Source: Mesoflavibacter sp. (GTDB lineage: Bacteria > Pseudomonadota > Alphaproteobacteria > UBA8366 > Aestuariispiraceae). From it: a DNA stretch of 64,000 nucleotides. The position numbers and the translations under genes are program-made. The notes beneath the pieces are model-generated. The model had not been told where the DNA came from and did no database searches. It saw only the letters and a program-made list of their open reading frames with translations. Position 1 is the first letter of the stretch. Every line of letters starts with the position of its first letter. The stretch is from contig CP051228.1 in the NCBI GenBank assembly GCA_017792345.1, forward strand, positions 3,254,148 to 3,318,147, given 5' to 3'. Of the stretch, positions 55,837 through 64,000 are shown piece after piece.

Positions 55837-57405
55837 TTAAAGGTCCCTGTAACGATCATCGGGCAACTCGTACACGCCGTTGCCGATATGACAATAAGTC
55901 AGGTCCCGCTCCTCGGTGCGCATGCGCCAGGTCAGCATGCGCTGGGTCATTTCCAGCAGGGCCTCGCGGTAGGCCGGGTCGCCGGCGCGGTCGATCAATT
56001 GCGCGGGGTCTTCCCGCAGATCATAGAGAAGCGGCGGCAGAGCGGTAAAATGTACGTATTTGTACCGGTCGGTGCGCAGCACGGCCAAGCCGCATTCGTC
56101 GGTCCGCAGGCCCAGCGCCGTTTCGGCCGACCGGGCGGTCGGATCGCCGAAATCGTATTCGAAATGGGCGGCGTCGCGCCAGGTACCGGGCGTGCCGCCG
56201 GTCAGCCATTTGGTCAGCGGGAAGCCGTCCACCTGGCGCGGGATCGGCGCGCCTAGCAGCTCCAGAATGGTCGGCATGATGTCGACGGATTCCGTGAAGG
56301 CGTCGATCGTCCGGCCGCGCGCGGCATCCGCTTCGGCGCGCGGATCGCGGATGATCAGCGGGATGCGGTAGCTTTCGTCAAAGAAACCTGTCTTCGAAAA
56401 CAGCCAATGGTCGCCCAACTGCTCGCCATGATCGGAGGTCAGGATGATCAGGGTCTCGTCATAGACGCCCTGCGCCTTCAAATGGTCCAGGATACGTTGG
56501 AAATTGTCTTCGACCTCGTTGATCATCCCGTAATAGGTCGCGCGGATCTGGGCGATTTCCGCATCGTCCATCTCGGCAGGATTGATGTCCTGGCCGATCA
56601 CCAGGCCGCTGCCCTGGTTCGCACCCTTGCCGTGGCTGCCTATACGGTAGTTCAGCCAGGGATGGGCTGCGCCTTCCGCCTCCGGTGTCTTCCCCCGGAC
56701 CGGCGGTGGCACGTCGGCCGCGTCGTACCGCGCGTTATAGGGTTCCGGCGACACGAAGGGCGGGTGCGGGCTGATATAGGTGACATGGGCGAACCAGGAC
56801 TGGCCCTGGCGCGCGTCGAGATAATCGATCAGCCGGTTCGTCAAAAAGGCCGCGTTGCTGTCCTCTGCCTTGAAGGGGGCGGGCGCGAAACTGTAGCGCT
56901 TTCCCGGCACCTGGGCGGCGGGCCGGAAGATGTCCCAGGGGCGGTCCGGCAAATTGTAACCCTTGGCAGCCAGATCGGCGAACCAGGTCCCGAAATCGTC
57001 GTCCAGCCGGCAGATCCGCGTCATGCCGGGCAGCACGCCTTCATAGCTGTTGAAGATCGGATCCCGGGGATTGGCCCCACGCGGATCCGGGGAGATATCG
57101 GTATAGCCGAACAGGACCGGATCGTAGTTCAGCTTGCGGGTTTCCAGCGCGACATTGGTGAAACGTCGGTCCAGCGGCGTGCCGTTCCGCAGCGCGCGGT
57201 TCTTATGCAGATAGGTCCCGGTCAACAGGGCCGTCCGCCCCGGCCCGCAGGGGCAGGTCACCGACCAATGATTGCGGAACAGGACCGCGTCCCGTGCGAA
57301 CGCGTCCAGCTTCGGCGTCTGCAGCAAGGGATGGCCCATGGCGGACAGGCAATCCCAGCGCCATTGATCGAAGGTGACAAGCAGGACGTTCTTGATCGCG
57401 GCCAT
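55837..57405 (-). CDS. Sulfatase-superfamily hydrolase, phosphonate monoester hydrolase type
   Basis: A 522-residue alkaline-phosphatase-fold hydrolase. The modification motif TCPCGPGRTALLTGTYL is a CxPxR site, to be converted to formylglycine; DQWRWDCLSAMGH supplies metal Asp, ILTSDHGEQLGDH and KTGFFDESYRIPLIIR complete the metal and substrate site. VTCPCGPGR with LDRRFTNVALE is very like Rhizobium PMH/aryl sulfatase enzymes acting on phosphonate, phosphate-diester and sulfate esters. ATG 57405 removes 18 non-conserved residues. Followed by a GDPD, so a role in phosphodiester salvage is plausible. The window's SUMF1 protein lacks the Cys needed to activate it. Confidence 0.9.
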   Translation of the reverse strand: MAAIKNVLLVTFDQWRWDCLSAMGHPLLQTPKLDAFARDAVLFRNHWSVTCPCGPGRTALLTGTYLHKNRALRNGTPLDRRFTNVALETRKLNYDPVLFGYTDISPDPRGANPRDPIFNSYEGVLPGMTRICRLDDDFGTWFADLAAKGYNLPDRPWDIFRPAAQVPGKRYSFAPAPFKAEDSNAAFLTNRLIDYLDARQGQSWFAHVTYISPHPPFVSPEPYNARYDAADVPPPVRGKTPEAEGAAHPWLNYRIGSHGKGANQGSGLVIGQDINPAEMDDAEIAQIRATYYGMINEVEDNFQRILDHLKAQGVYDETLIILTSDHGEQLGDHWLFSKTGFFDESYRIPLIIRDPRAEADAARGRTIDAFTESVDIMPTILELLGAPIPRQVDGFPLTKWLTGGTPGTWRDAAHFEYDFGDPTARSAETALGLRTDECGLAVLRTDRYKYVHFTALPPLLYDLREDPAQLIDRAGDPAYREALLEMTQRMLTWRMRTEERDLTYCHIGNGVYELPDDRYRDL

Positions 57406-57512
57406 GGTCGGGTCCGGAATTCTGCTGTGTGGATGAGGGGAAGAAAGCCACCCCAACACGAAACGGTTTCGGAATTATGACCTTGTCTGGCCAGCCGCGT
57501 CCATGCCGCCGG

Positions 57513-58472
57513 TCAGATCCCCGCGCGTGGCGCCAGGCTGACGATATAGGCGACATAGCCGACCAGGAGGACCGCGCCGCTGATCCGGCTGATTCCGGCC
57601 CGGAACAACATCAGGCTGGCAATGACCAGGGTCGCGGCCAGCATGACCCAGATGTCGATCGCCTGAATGTCCGGTTCGAAGGTCAACAGCGAGATGATCG
57701 ACGTGATCCCCAGGATCGACAGAATGTTGAAGACGCAGGAGCCCATGACATTGGCGATGGCGACGTCGGTGTGGTTGCGCATCGCCGCGACGGCGGTCGC
57801 AGCCAGTTCCGGCAGGGACGTGCCCAAGGCGACGACGGTCAGGCCGATGACCGTTTCCGGGACGCCGAAATCCTGCGCGATACCGATCGCGCCGGTGACC
57901 ATAAGATCCGCGCCCAGAACCAGGCCAGCCAAACCCAATAGGGTGAAGACCATGATGACTGGCAGTTTGGTCGGCGCGTTTTCCAGCTCTTCCGCCTCCT
58001 GTTCATGCAGATTGCGGGAGGCGCGGTCCCGCTTGTCCTGCAAATAGGTCAGGACGAGATATACGACCAAGGCGCCGACCATGAAAATTCCGTGGTACCA
58101 GGTGATTTCACCATAGACCGACAGAAGAACCAGGACGATGGCCGCCGCAACCATCATGCCGGCATCCCGCTTTGCCGCGTCGATTCCGCAGGTCAGGGGG
58201 GCGATGACGGCGCCGACCCCTAGGATCAGCAGCAGGTTGGAGATGTTGGAGCCGACGACATTGCCGATGGCGAGGCCGTTCTTATTCGCCAGGGCCGCCT
58301 GAACCGTGACGACCAGTTCCGGGGCGGAGGTGCCGAACCCGACAACCGTCAAACCGATAATCGCAGCGGAAACCCCCAGGAACCGTGCCAAACCGACCGC
58401 GCCGCGAAGCGTCAGCTCGCCTCCGACAAACAGGATTGCGAGCCCGGCGACCAGGTAGACGATGTCCAGCAA
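57513..58472 (-). CDS. Calcium/sodium:cation antiporter (CaCA family, YrbG-like)
   Basis: A 319-residue inner-membrane exchanger with two inverted alpha-repeats: VVGFGTSAPELVVTVQAALANKNGLAIGNVVGSNISN and VVALGTSLPELAATAVAAMRNHTDVAIANVMGSCVFN. The GTSxPE and GN(V/I)xGS motifs form the ion site. Confidence 0.94.
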   Translation of the reverse strand: MLDIVYLVAGLAILFVGGELTLRGAVGLARFLGVSAAIIGLTVVGFGTSAPELVVTVQAALANKNGLAIGNVVGSNISNLLLILGVGAVIAPLTCGIDAAKRDAGMMVAAAIVLVLLSVYGEITWYHGIFMVGALVVYLVLTYLQDKRDRASRNLHEQEAEELENAPTKLPVIMVFTLLGLAGLVLGADLMVTGAIGIAQDFGVPETVIGLTVVALGTSLPELAATAVAAMRNHTDVAIANVMGSCVFNILSILGITSIISLLTFEPDIQAIDIWVMLAATLVIASLMLFRAGISRISGAVLLVGYVAYIVSLAPRAGI

Positions 58473-58667
58473 GATGAAACCCCGCGACTGTGACCTTACG
58501 ACGGACCGCGATCCGTCCGGCTGTGTTTAACCGGCGCCCAGGGCCCCTCGTGCCCAACGCCTTCCCCCGGCCCATGGATATGCGGTTTGATCCAGGAAAT
58601 ACAAGTCAGAAAACCGACCGGTGTAGTCAGTCGCGGGCGATAGATTTTCAGGAATTCGACGACCGCG

Positions 58668-58742
58668 CTTCTGCGAAAGCAGGAGCCTTCCGGAACACCC
58701 GTCCAGTGCCAGGGCAAAGAAGGTTCCTGCTTCCGCAGGAAC
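58668..58742. repeat. REPIN-like inverted pair, family II (second copy)
   Basis: CTTCTGC-GAAA-GCAGGAG followed by CCTTCC, then after 37 nt GAAGGTTCCTGC-TTCC-GCAGGAAC. Same family as 667-743. It fills most of the 282-nt gap between the antiporter start and the TRAP dctM stop; no gene is seen there. Confidence 0.75.
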
Positions 58743-58754
58743 GCGGCCGGCATA

Positions 58755-60062
58755 TTATCCGAACAGCGCGTTCGGCAGCCAAAGGGCGATGTCGGGGAAG
58801 ATTGTGATTAGCGCCACACCGACGATCATCAGGACGAAGAACGGGGCGGCTGCGACGGCGATGCGGTTGATCGGGATGCCCGTCAGGCCCTGTAGGACGA
58901 ACAGGTTGAAACCGACCGGCGGTGTCATCTGGCCCAGTTCGACCATCAGTACCAGAAAGACCCCGAACCAGATCGGATCGAAGCCCATCGCCACGACCGG
59001 GGCGAGGGTGATCGGCAGGCTCATCACCACGATGGAAATCCCATCGAGGAACAGGCCCAGGACGACATAGAACACCGCCAGGATGATGATCAGCCCATAG
59101 GGACCGATATCCATCGCCGCGATGGCCGTCGCGACGTCCTGCGGCACATGCATATAGCCCATCGCCGTCGACAGGAAGGCGGCGGCGACCAGGATGGAGC
59201 ACACCATGGCCGAAGACCGGACCGCGCCCATCAGGCTGTCCTTCAACATCGGCAGCGACAATTGCCGCATCGCGCCGGCCAGGAGCAGCGTACCGACGAC
59301 GCCGACCGCCGCCGCTTCCGACGGGGTGGCCAAGCCGGAATAGATAGCGCCCAATACGACCACGATCAGGCCCAGAATCGGGCAGAGATCGGTCAGGGCG
59401 GCGCTCATCGGGACCGCCTCGCCGTCGCTTTCCTTGGGCGCCAGGGACGGTTTCAGGCTGCAGCGCACGGCGATATAGGCGGAATAGAGAAAGGCGACCA
59501 GAACGCCGGGCAGGACGCCCGCCGCGAACAGGCGCGAGATCGAGACCTCCGCCAGGACGCCATAGATGATCATCACGATCGACGGCGGGATCAGCAGGCC
59601 CAGACTGCCGGCCCCGGCCAGCGAGCCGATGGACAGGCCCTGGTCATAGCCGCGCCGCTTCAATTCGACCGACGTGATCTTGCCGACCGTCGCCGTCGTC
59701 GCGGCGGAGGAGCCGGAAACGGCCGCAAACAAGGTCGACCCGGCGACATTGGTATGGATCAGCCCGCCCGGAATCTTGGCGACCAGCGGCGTCAGCCCCC
59801 GGAACAGACGGTTCGATATATCGGTGCGCAGGATCATCTCCCCCATCCAGATGAACAGGGGGATGGCGGCCAGTTCCCAGGAACTGGCGCTTCGGAACAG
59901 GATCTTGCCCAGGATCGCGCCGATGCGATGGGGCGGGAAATCCAGTATCAGCACCAGCCCGGTGGTCGATACCAGCAACAGGCCGATAAAGACCCAGACG
60001 CCGCTGCCCAGAAAGAAAAGGATCAAGACCAGGACGACGAGGCCCGAGATCAGCGCTTCCAT
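58755..60062 (-). CDS. dctM: TRAP transporter large permease (DctM)
   Basis: A 435-residue inner-membrane subunit of a sodium-driven TRAP uptake system. About twelve hydrophobic segments; conserved AAIPLFIWMGEMILRTDIS, NVAGSTLFAAVSGSSAATTATVGKI, GSLGLLIPPSIVMIIYG and QMTPPVGFNLFVLQG. ATG 60062 forms TAATG with the dctQ stop. Confidence 0.95.
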   Translation of the reverse strand: MEALISGLVVLVLILFFLGSGVWVFIGLLLVSTTGLVLILDFPPHRIGAILGKILFRSASSWELAAIPLFIWMGEMILRTDISNRLFRGLTPLVAKIPGGLIHTNVAGSTLFAAVSGSSAATTATVGKITSVELKRRGYDQGLSIGSLAGAGSLGLLIPPSIVMIIYGVLAEVSISRLFAAGVLPGVLVAFLYSAYIAVRCSLKPSLAPKESDGEAVPMSAALTDLCPILGLIVVVLGAIYSGLATPSEAAAVGVVGTLLLAGAMRQLSLPMLKDSLMGAVRSSAMVCSILVAAAFLSTAMGYMHVPQDVATAIAAMDIGPYGLIIILAVFYVVLGLFLDGISIVVMSLPITLAPVVAMGFDPIWFGVFLVLMVELGQMTPPVGFNLFVLQGLTGIPINRIAVAAAPFFVLMIVGVALITIFPDIALWLPNALFG

Positions 60063-60574
60063 TATTCGGTCTCCACGCTGTCGATCGGCGTTCCGCCGGC
60101 CGCGATCCGAAGGAAATAGGCGAAGAGTTGCAGCATCAAGAGGACGAGGCCGAGCCAGACCGCGCCGACCGGGATCCATAACGGGACCTCGGCGATGCTT
60201 TCCGAGACGGAACCGCGCGTCCATTCGCGCAAGGCGTTCTTGCCGACATACCAGGCGCAGAACCCGGCCATGGCGAAACTGACCGCGATGCAGAACAGCT
60301 CTACCCAGCGTCGGGCGCGCCCCTTGACGCGGGTGATGGCCAGATCGACGCGGATCAGCGATCCGTGATCCAGCGCGTGGCCGAGCGACAGGAAGGTCAT
60401 CGCCGCCACCGCATAACCTACGAACTCGTCCAGGACGAAGGTCGAACTGGCAAAGAACGTCCGCAGGACGATTTCGTAGGCGATATGCGCGACGATATAG
60501 ACGAGAAGGAGGGCGGCCACGGCACCGGCAAGCCGGCTGACGGCCGTTACCGCCCGGTCAATTGCTTGGATCAC
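60062..60574 (-). CDS. dctQ: TRAP transporter small permease (DctQ)
   Basis: A 170-residue four-TM partner of DctM: AVAALLLVYIVAHIAYEIVLRTFFASSTFVLDEFVGYAVAAMTFLSLGHALDHGSLIRVDL with the typical R-VD near the second helix. Stop overlaps the dctM start. Confidence 0.94.
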   Translation of the reverse strand: MIQAIDRAVTAVSRLAGAVAALLLVYIVAHIAYEIVLRTFFASSTFVLDEFVGYAVAAMTFLSLGHALDHGSLIRVDLAITRVKGRARRWVELFCIAVSFAMAGFCAWYVGKNALREWTRGSVSESIAEVPLWIPVGAVWLGLVLLMLQLFAYFLRIAAGGTPIDSVETE

Positions 60575-60627
60575 GGGACCGCCCCCAGTCTCGTCTAGGA
60601 TCGATGTCTATCCGGAAATCCGGACGC

Positions 60628-61620
60628 TTACTTCATATACGCGTCCAGGATCGCCTGACCCTTGGCGCCGGTCTTTTCCAGCCACTCGGCGCGGGCCTTG
60701 GCACCGGCTTCGTTCAGGGCGTCCAGATAGCCGCCGTCGACGCCGGTCACGACCGTCAGGCCGTTTTCCGTCATCGTGGCATAGTTTTCCGACACGCGCT
60801 TCTCGACCGCGGCCCAGACATAGTCCTCGGCGGCTTTCGCGGCTTCGGTCACGGCGGCCTTCTGGTCGTCGGACAGGTCGTTCCAGACGTCCAGATTGAT
60901 ATGCACCATGTTCAGAGGCATGGCGTAGTTCACTTCGGTGAAGTGGCTCAGCTGTTCCCAGAACTTGGCGTTGGTGCCGCCCTCGGCGGAGGTCAGGACG
61001 GCTTCGATGCCGCCGGTGGAGAGCTGCGGGACGACGTCGGCCCAGCTCAGCTGGATCGGCGCGCCGCCGGCTTCCTGCAGCGTGATCGTGCCATTGGCGT
61101 CATAGGTGCGGATCTTCAGACCGGCCAGCGCGTCAAGGCTGTCGACCGGCTTGCTGGCCCAGATGCCCGACGGCGGCCAGGGCGACGCCCACAGCAGCTT
61201 CTGATTATTGGCGGCGAAGATCGCGTCATACTCGTCCCGGGCCGCGTTGAACAGCTTGCGGGCGTCGGCCGGCGTCTTCGCCAGGAAGGGCAGCGACGGC
61301 AGCAGGAACATCGGGTCGATGCCGCCCAGCGGGCCGACATAGGTATCGGCGATCGGCAGCGCGCCGTCGCCCACCGCGTCCAACTGATCCTTCGACTTGA
61401 AACCGATGGAGCCGCCGAAATGGTGCGTGATCGTGATCCCGCCATCGGTCAGCTTCGACAGCGTCTCGGAGAAGACCTTGTCGCCTTCGGCGTGGATCGA
61501 TGTGTCGTTGTATTCGTTCGCCATATCCCAGTTGATGCTGTCCGCCTGGGCGGCGCCGCCGAACGCGGCGGGGGTAATGGCCAGCGTCGCCGCGGCCAGG
61601 AATTTGGTGATCTTGCTCAT
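60628..61620 (-). CDS. dctP: TRAP transporter substrate-binding protein (DctP)
   Basis: A 330-residue periplasmic receptor. Signal peptide FLAAATLAITPAAFGGAAQA; body with SINWDMANEYNDTSIHAEGDKVFSETLSKLTDG, IRTYDANGTITLQEAGGAPIQLSWADVVPQLSTGGIEAVLTS (conserved Arg for carboxylate binding). Substrate, probably an organic anion, is not deducible. First gene of the operon; start 61620. Confidence 0.94.
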   Translation of the reverse strand: MSKITKFLAAATLAITPAAFGGAAQADSINWDMANEYNDTSIHAEGDKVFSETLSKLTDGGITITHHFGGSIGFKSKDQLDAVGDGALPIADTYVGPLGGIDPMFLLPSLPFLAKTPADARKLFNAARDEYDAIFAANNQKLLWASPWPPSGIWASKPVDSLDALAGLKIRTYDANGTITLQEAGGAPIQLSWADVVPQLSTGGIEAVLTSAEGGTNAKFWEQLSHFTEVNYAMPLNMVHINLDVWNDLSDDQKAAVTEAAKAAEDYVWAAVEKRVSENYATMTENGLTVVTGVDGGYLDALNEAGAKARAEWLEKTGAKGQAILDAYMK

Positions 61621-61796
61621 TGTATCGTATTCCCTGTTCTTGTCGCACACCGCCGCCGGCCGCCCATTCGGCCGGGAACGGAGCCCGATCGTCCCTTTTG
61701 GTTGCGGGCTTCGATCGCCAGTCTAGGCGAGTGCCGCAATTTCCGCCACTGCCCTCCGCTGCCTCGGATCTTGGGTCCAAATTTCACGAAGACGAC

Positions 61797-61834
61797 ATAA
61801 CGTTCACAATATATCGATAAATTGTCAACGTTAT
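61797..61834. promoter_or_regulatory. 38-bp palindrome in the TRAP promoter region
   Basis: ATAACGTT at one end and AACGTTAT at the other; inner CACAATATATC and GATAAATTGTC pair with two mismatches (17 of 19 arm positions match). About 180 bases before the dctP start. Inner ACAAT…ATTGT resembles GntR-type operators. Confidence 0.65.
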
Positions 61835-61944
61835 TCTGGTTTCCGATCGGTATCCGCAATTTTGTACAAGCGGCGGCCCCTTCGGTTGCATACAATATCA
61901 GGCGGATGACCGGCCAGGGGCGGCTTAACGGTGAGAAGAATGCC

Positions 61945-62027
61945 GTCATTCCGGCGAAGGCCGGAATCCAGGGCCGTCGGCAGGATTTGTGTCCGTTCCC
62001 CTGGACCCCCGCCTCCGCGGGGGTGAC
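61945..62027. repeat. REPIN family I, copy 10 (83 bp)
   Basis: GTCATTCCGGCGAAGGCCGG and AATCCAGG, spacer, then CCTGGACCCCCGCC-TCCG-CGGGGGTGAC. Between the divergent TRAP operon and AraC gene. Confidence 0.82.
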
Positions 62028-62181
62028 CGGTGGGGAAAGCGCGTGCTTCTGTGAAAGCGCGGGAACACGGTATGGGGTGGGGCCGTCACGGCGATCCGCC
62101 CAGCGTTCCCGAGCGGGAACCCGAAACTGAGTGTCTCAGGCGGTTTCATATGAAGACATGCCACTCTACATTGGCGGAACC

Positions 62182-63045
62182 ATGAACGCGATCACTCAGG
62201 AACAGGCGGTCAATCGGACCACACTCAGCCGGCAGGACCATGTGTGCTTCTGGCGCGACCCGCGCTGGGACGATCTGGAATGCCTGCATGCCCGGTTTCT
62301 GAATCATGTCTATTGCCCGCATATCCATGAAACCTATGCCATGGGCGTCATTCTGGACGGGATTGAGCGCTATACGCTGAAGGGCGTCCATTATGCCGCC
62401 GGGGCCGGGGATATGGGCTTGGTCAATCCGGGGGAGCTGCATGACGGCTGCCCGGGGGAGGACGGCTATCAATACCGAATGTTCTATCCGACCGAGGCCT
62501 TGATGGCGCGGATCGCGACCGAGGTGACGGGCAAGCCCGTCGACCGGGTCTATTTCCGCCAGGGCCTGGTGAAGGATCCGGACGTCTACGCCCTGCTGGC
62601 CCGCGCGCATCTGTCGATGGAATATGCCGAGACCAATCTGAAGCGCGATTCCGACTTTCTGGAAGCCGCCGCCCTGCTGATCGAACGGCATGCCGACACC
62701 AACCTGCCGCCGATCCAGGTCGGCCGGGAAGTCCGCGCCATCGCCACGGTCTGCGACTATGCCGAGGACCGGCTGGAGGAGGAGTTGGATCTGGACGAGT
62801 TGGCCGGCCTGGTCGGTTTCAGCCGCTTTCAATTGATCCGCGCCTTCCGCCGCGAATTGGGCATAACGCCCCATGCCTGGATCATGAACCGCCGCGTCGC
62901 CCGGGCGAAGCAATTGATGGCCGCCGGCACGCCCCCCGCCCAAACCGCCGCCGCCTGCGGCTTCTACGACCAAGCCCACCTGACCCGCAATTTCAAGGCG
63001 GTGACGGGGGTGACCCCGGCGAAGTATCGCGGCGCATTCCTGTGA
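62182..63045 (+). CDS. AraC-family transcriptional regulator
   Basis: A 287-residue regulator: N-terminal cupin ligand-binding domain (HIHETYAMGVILDGIERYTLKGVHYAAGAGDMGLVNPGELHDG) and two C-terminal HTH motifs (LDLDELAGLVGFSRFQLIRAFRRELGITPHAWIMNRRVARAKQLMAAG and AAACGFYDQAHLTRNFKAVTGVTPAKYR). Start 62182 (ATGAACGC) is favoured by GCGGA five bases upstream; ATG 62131 would add 17 residues. Divergent from the TRAP operon and its probable activator. Confidence 0.9.
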   Translation: MNAITQEQAVNRTTLSRQDHVCFWRDPRWDDLECLHARFLNHVYCPHIHETYAMGVILDGIERYTLKGVHYAAGAGDMGLVNPGELHDGCPGEDGYQYRMFYPTEALMARIATEVTGKPVDRVYFRQGLVKDPDVYALLARAHLSMEYAETNLKRDSDFLEAAALLIERHADTNLPPIQVGREVRAIATVCDYAEDRLEEELDLDELAGLVGFSRFQLIRAFRRELGITPHAWIMNRRVARAKQLMAAGTPPAQTAAACGFYDQAHLTRNFKAVTGVTPAKYRGAFL

Positions 63046-63137
63046 TCTGACTACCGACCATTCGGTGGCGACTTTTTCGCTTTCTATTTTCCAAAGAAAA
63101 AACTATATTAATCGTACGGGTTGAATATTCTCATGAG

Positions 63138-63162
63138 TGCATGCGTTAAGCATGCATTTTTT
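63138..63162 (+). terminator. Intrinsic terminator in the 5' region of the DUF4287 gene
   Basis: TGCATGC-GTTAA-GCATGCA followed by TTTTTT, 16 bases before the ATG at 63178. It may end AraC readthrough or regulate the downstream gene. Confidence 0.82.
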
Positions 63163-63177
63163 CGTTTGGGGGCACCA

Positions 63178-63414
63178 ATGACTGAGAAGACTACCGCTGG
63201 AAATCCGGCGCCGGTGAAGGGGCCGGCGTCTTACTTCCCATCTATCGAAAAGAAATACGGTAAGCCGATTGCGGAATGGAAGGCGCTGATCCGAACGCGG
63301 CCGGACGCGAAACATATGGAATTGGTCAGTTGGCTGAAGGATGAACTCGGTCTTGGTCATGGCCACGCCAACGCGCTGGTTGCTCACACCCTCGCCGAAG
63401 ACAAGAAGAGGTAG
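63178..63414 (+). CDS. DUF4287-domain protein
   Basis: A 78-residue soluble protein. VKGPASYFPSIEKKYGKPIAEWKALIRTRPDAKHMELVSWLKDELGLGHGHANALVAH is the DUF4287 signature. An in-frame ATG at 63133 could add MSACVKHAFFRLGAP but its codons form the terminator stem, so the shorter start is preferred. Forms a pair with DoxX downstream. Unknown function. Confidence 0.87.
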   Translation: MTEKTTAGNPAPVKGPASYFPSIEKKYGKPIAEWKALIRTRPDAKHMELVSWLKDELGLGHGHANALVAHTLAEDKKR

Positions 63415-63424
63415 GAACAGCACT

Positions 63425-63826
63425 ATGAGCGATACATTGAAACGCCGGATCGGCTGGGGCCTGACGGGCCTGTTTGCTCTGTTCATCGCCGGGGCGTCGG
63501 TTACACCGAAACTGGCGGGTATGGATGTCGCGGGTGATACCCTCGCCGGTCTTGGATGGGATCCCGGTTACACGCTGTTGATCGGGATCATCGAGCTCGC
63601 TTGCCTTGTCCTCTATCTCGTGCCGCGTACCGCCGTGTTCGGCGCCGTCCTGATGACCGGTTTGCTCGGCGGGGCGATCGCGACCAATCTGCGCGCCGAC
63701 ATGCCGATGTTCAGTCACACCCTGTTCAGTGTCTATCTGGCACTGTTCATGTGGGGCGGGCTCTGGCTGCGCGACGCACGCTTGCGGGCGCTGTTCCCGT
63801 TTCGAACGGCCCAGCCTGAACTCTAA
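63425..63826 (+). CDS. DoxX-family membrane protein
   Basis: A 133-residue four-TM protein: IGWGLTGLFALFIAGASVTPKLAG, GYTLLIGIIELACLVLYLV, AVFGAVLMTGLLGGAIATNL, LFSVYLALFMWGGLWLRDARL. DoxX-like proteins have an unclear redox or stress role. 10 bases after DUF4287, probably one transcript. Confidence 0.88.
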   Translation: MSDTLKRRIGWGLTGLFALFIAGASVTPKLAGMDVAGDTLAGLGWDPGYTLLIGIIELACLVLYLVPRTAVFGAVLMTGLLGGAIATNLRADMPMFSHTLFSVYLALFMWGGLWLRDARLRALFPFRTAQPEL

Positions 63827-63841
63827 CTGGCATCGGTTGGC

Positions 63842-64000
63842 TTAGCGCATGCGATCATAGGTGTGAAGGGCGGCGTCGTCCCAGTCTTTGGACGGGTCGT
63901 CATGGCAATATCGTAGGGCGATTGCATAGATTTGATCGTCATCTGCGCCGTTTCCGACTTCCGCGTCGTCCGCATAGTTCCGTCCGGTGAAATAGCCCAT
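63842..64000 (-). CDS. Small protein of unknown function, touching the window end
   Basis: Ends MRTAA-like with stop TAA at 63842-63844; the frame is open to an ATG at 63998-64000, which could be the true start (52 residues) or an internal Met of a gene running past the window. Seen: GYFTGRNYADDAEV and HDDPSKDWDDAALHTYDRMR, a hydrophilic, Asp-rich protein. Family not recognised. Confidence 0.5.
   Translation of the reverse strand: MGYFTGRNYADDAEVGNGADDDQIYAIALRYCHDDPSKDWDDAALHTYDRMR

Larger units (their letters stand above)
61621..62181. other. TRAP/AraC divergent intergenic region
   Basis: A 561-nt region. It contains a 38-bp imperfect palindrome (61797-61834), REPIN copy 10 (61945-62027), and AT-rich promoter DNA before dctP. 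No extra gene is seen. Confidence 0.7.

Overview
The window is a high-GC alphaproteobacterial chromosome segment, most like the marine Rhodospirillales-type lineages. The inference rests on a cupin DMSP-lyase-like protein, a TRAP transporter, a gcvT-gcvH-gcvP operon behind a glycine riboswitch, a RpfG/CheY-style single-domain regulator, PAS_5-type proteins and a sulfatase of the phosphonate monoester hydrolase type. No rRNA, tRNA, CRISPR array, transposase or phage gene is visible. Gene density is high, both strands are used, and translational overlaps (ATGA, TGATG, TTGA) are common.

Layout. 1-5.2 kb: end of an acyl-CoA dehydrogenase, a divergent SDR/TetR pair with a coupled EamA transporter, a VOC protein, a receiver protein and a 2OG-Fe(II) oxygenase. 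5.4-11.3 kb: an accessory block with visibly lower GC, in which one long co-directional operon carries a CsgG/HfaB-like outer-membrane secretion lipoprotein, three or four small secreted proteins with shared repeat motifs, an OmpA-domain protein, a glycine-zipper lipoprotein and a secreted ClpP-fold protein. This looks like an undescribed curli-like export system. 11.3-19.6 kb: serB, a FecR-domain acidic repeat protein, a SUMF1-domain protein, miaA, ilvB and ilvN. 19.6-24.7 kb: asd with an apparent threonine/lysine leader-peptide attenuator, a cupin/TetR/acetyltransferase group, and a dense field of 82-bp REPIN-type repeats, one pair of which brackets a small GIY-YIG nuclease gene. 24.7-31.3 kb: acyltransferase, leuB, small enzymes, a LysE exporter and a homocysteine methyltransferase. 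31.7-46.4 kb: an orphan protein, the glycine cleavage operon, PAS protein, lipoprotein, CDGSH protein, ispH-thrB-rnhA-LysE, a chemoreceptor, SufE, the DMSP-lyase-like protein and a second PAS protein. 46.5-58.5 kb: an AsmA/YhdP-like giant, glnE, a haloacid-dehalogenase-type alpha/beta hydrolase, EamA transporter, GDPD, sulfatase, Ca/Na antiporter. 58.7-64 kb: TRAP dctP-dctQ-dctM, a divergent AraC regulator, DUF4287, DoxX and a truncated end ORF.

How it fits together. Several genes serve amino-acid metabolism: asd and thrB (aspartate family), ilvBN and leuB (branched chain), serB and gcvTHP (serine/glycine/C1), mmuM-like (methionine) and glnE (nitrogen control). Two of these units carry RNA-level control that can be read directly from the sequence: the tandem glycine aptamer plus terminator before gcvT, and the Thr/Lys-rich peptide plus mutually exclusive hairpins before asd. 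Short palindromes before the TetR genes, the LysE gene and the TRAP operon are likely operators.
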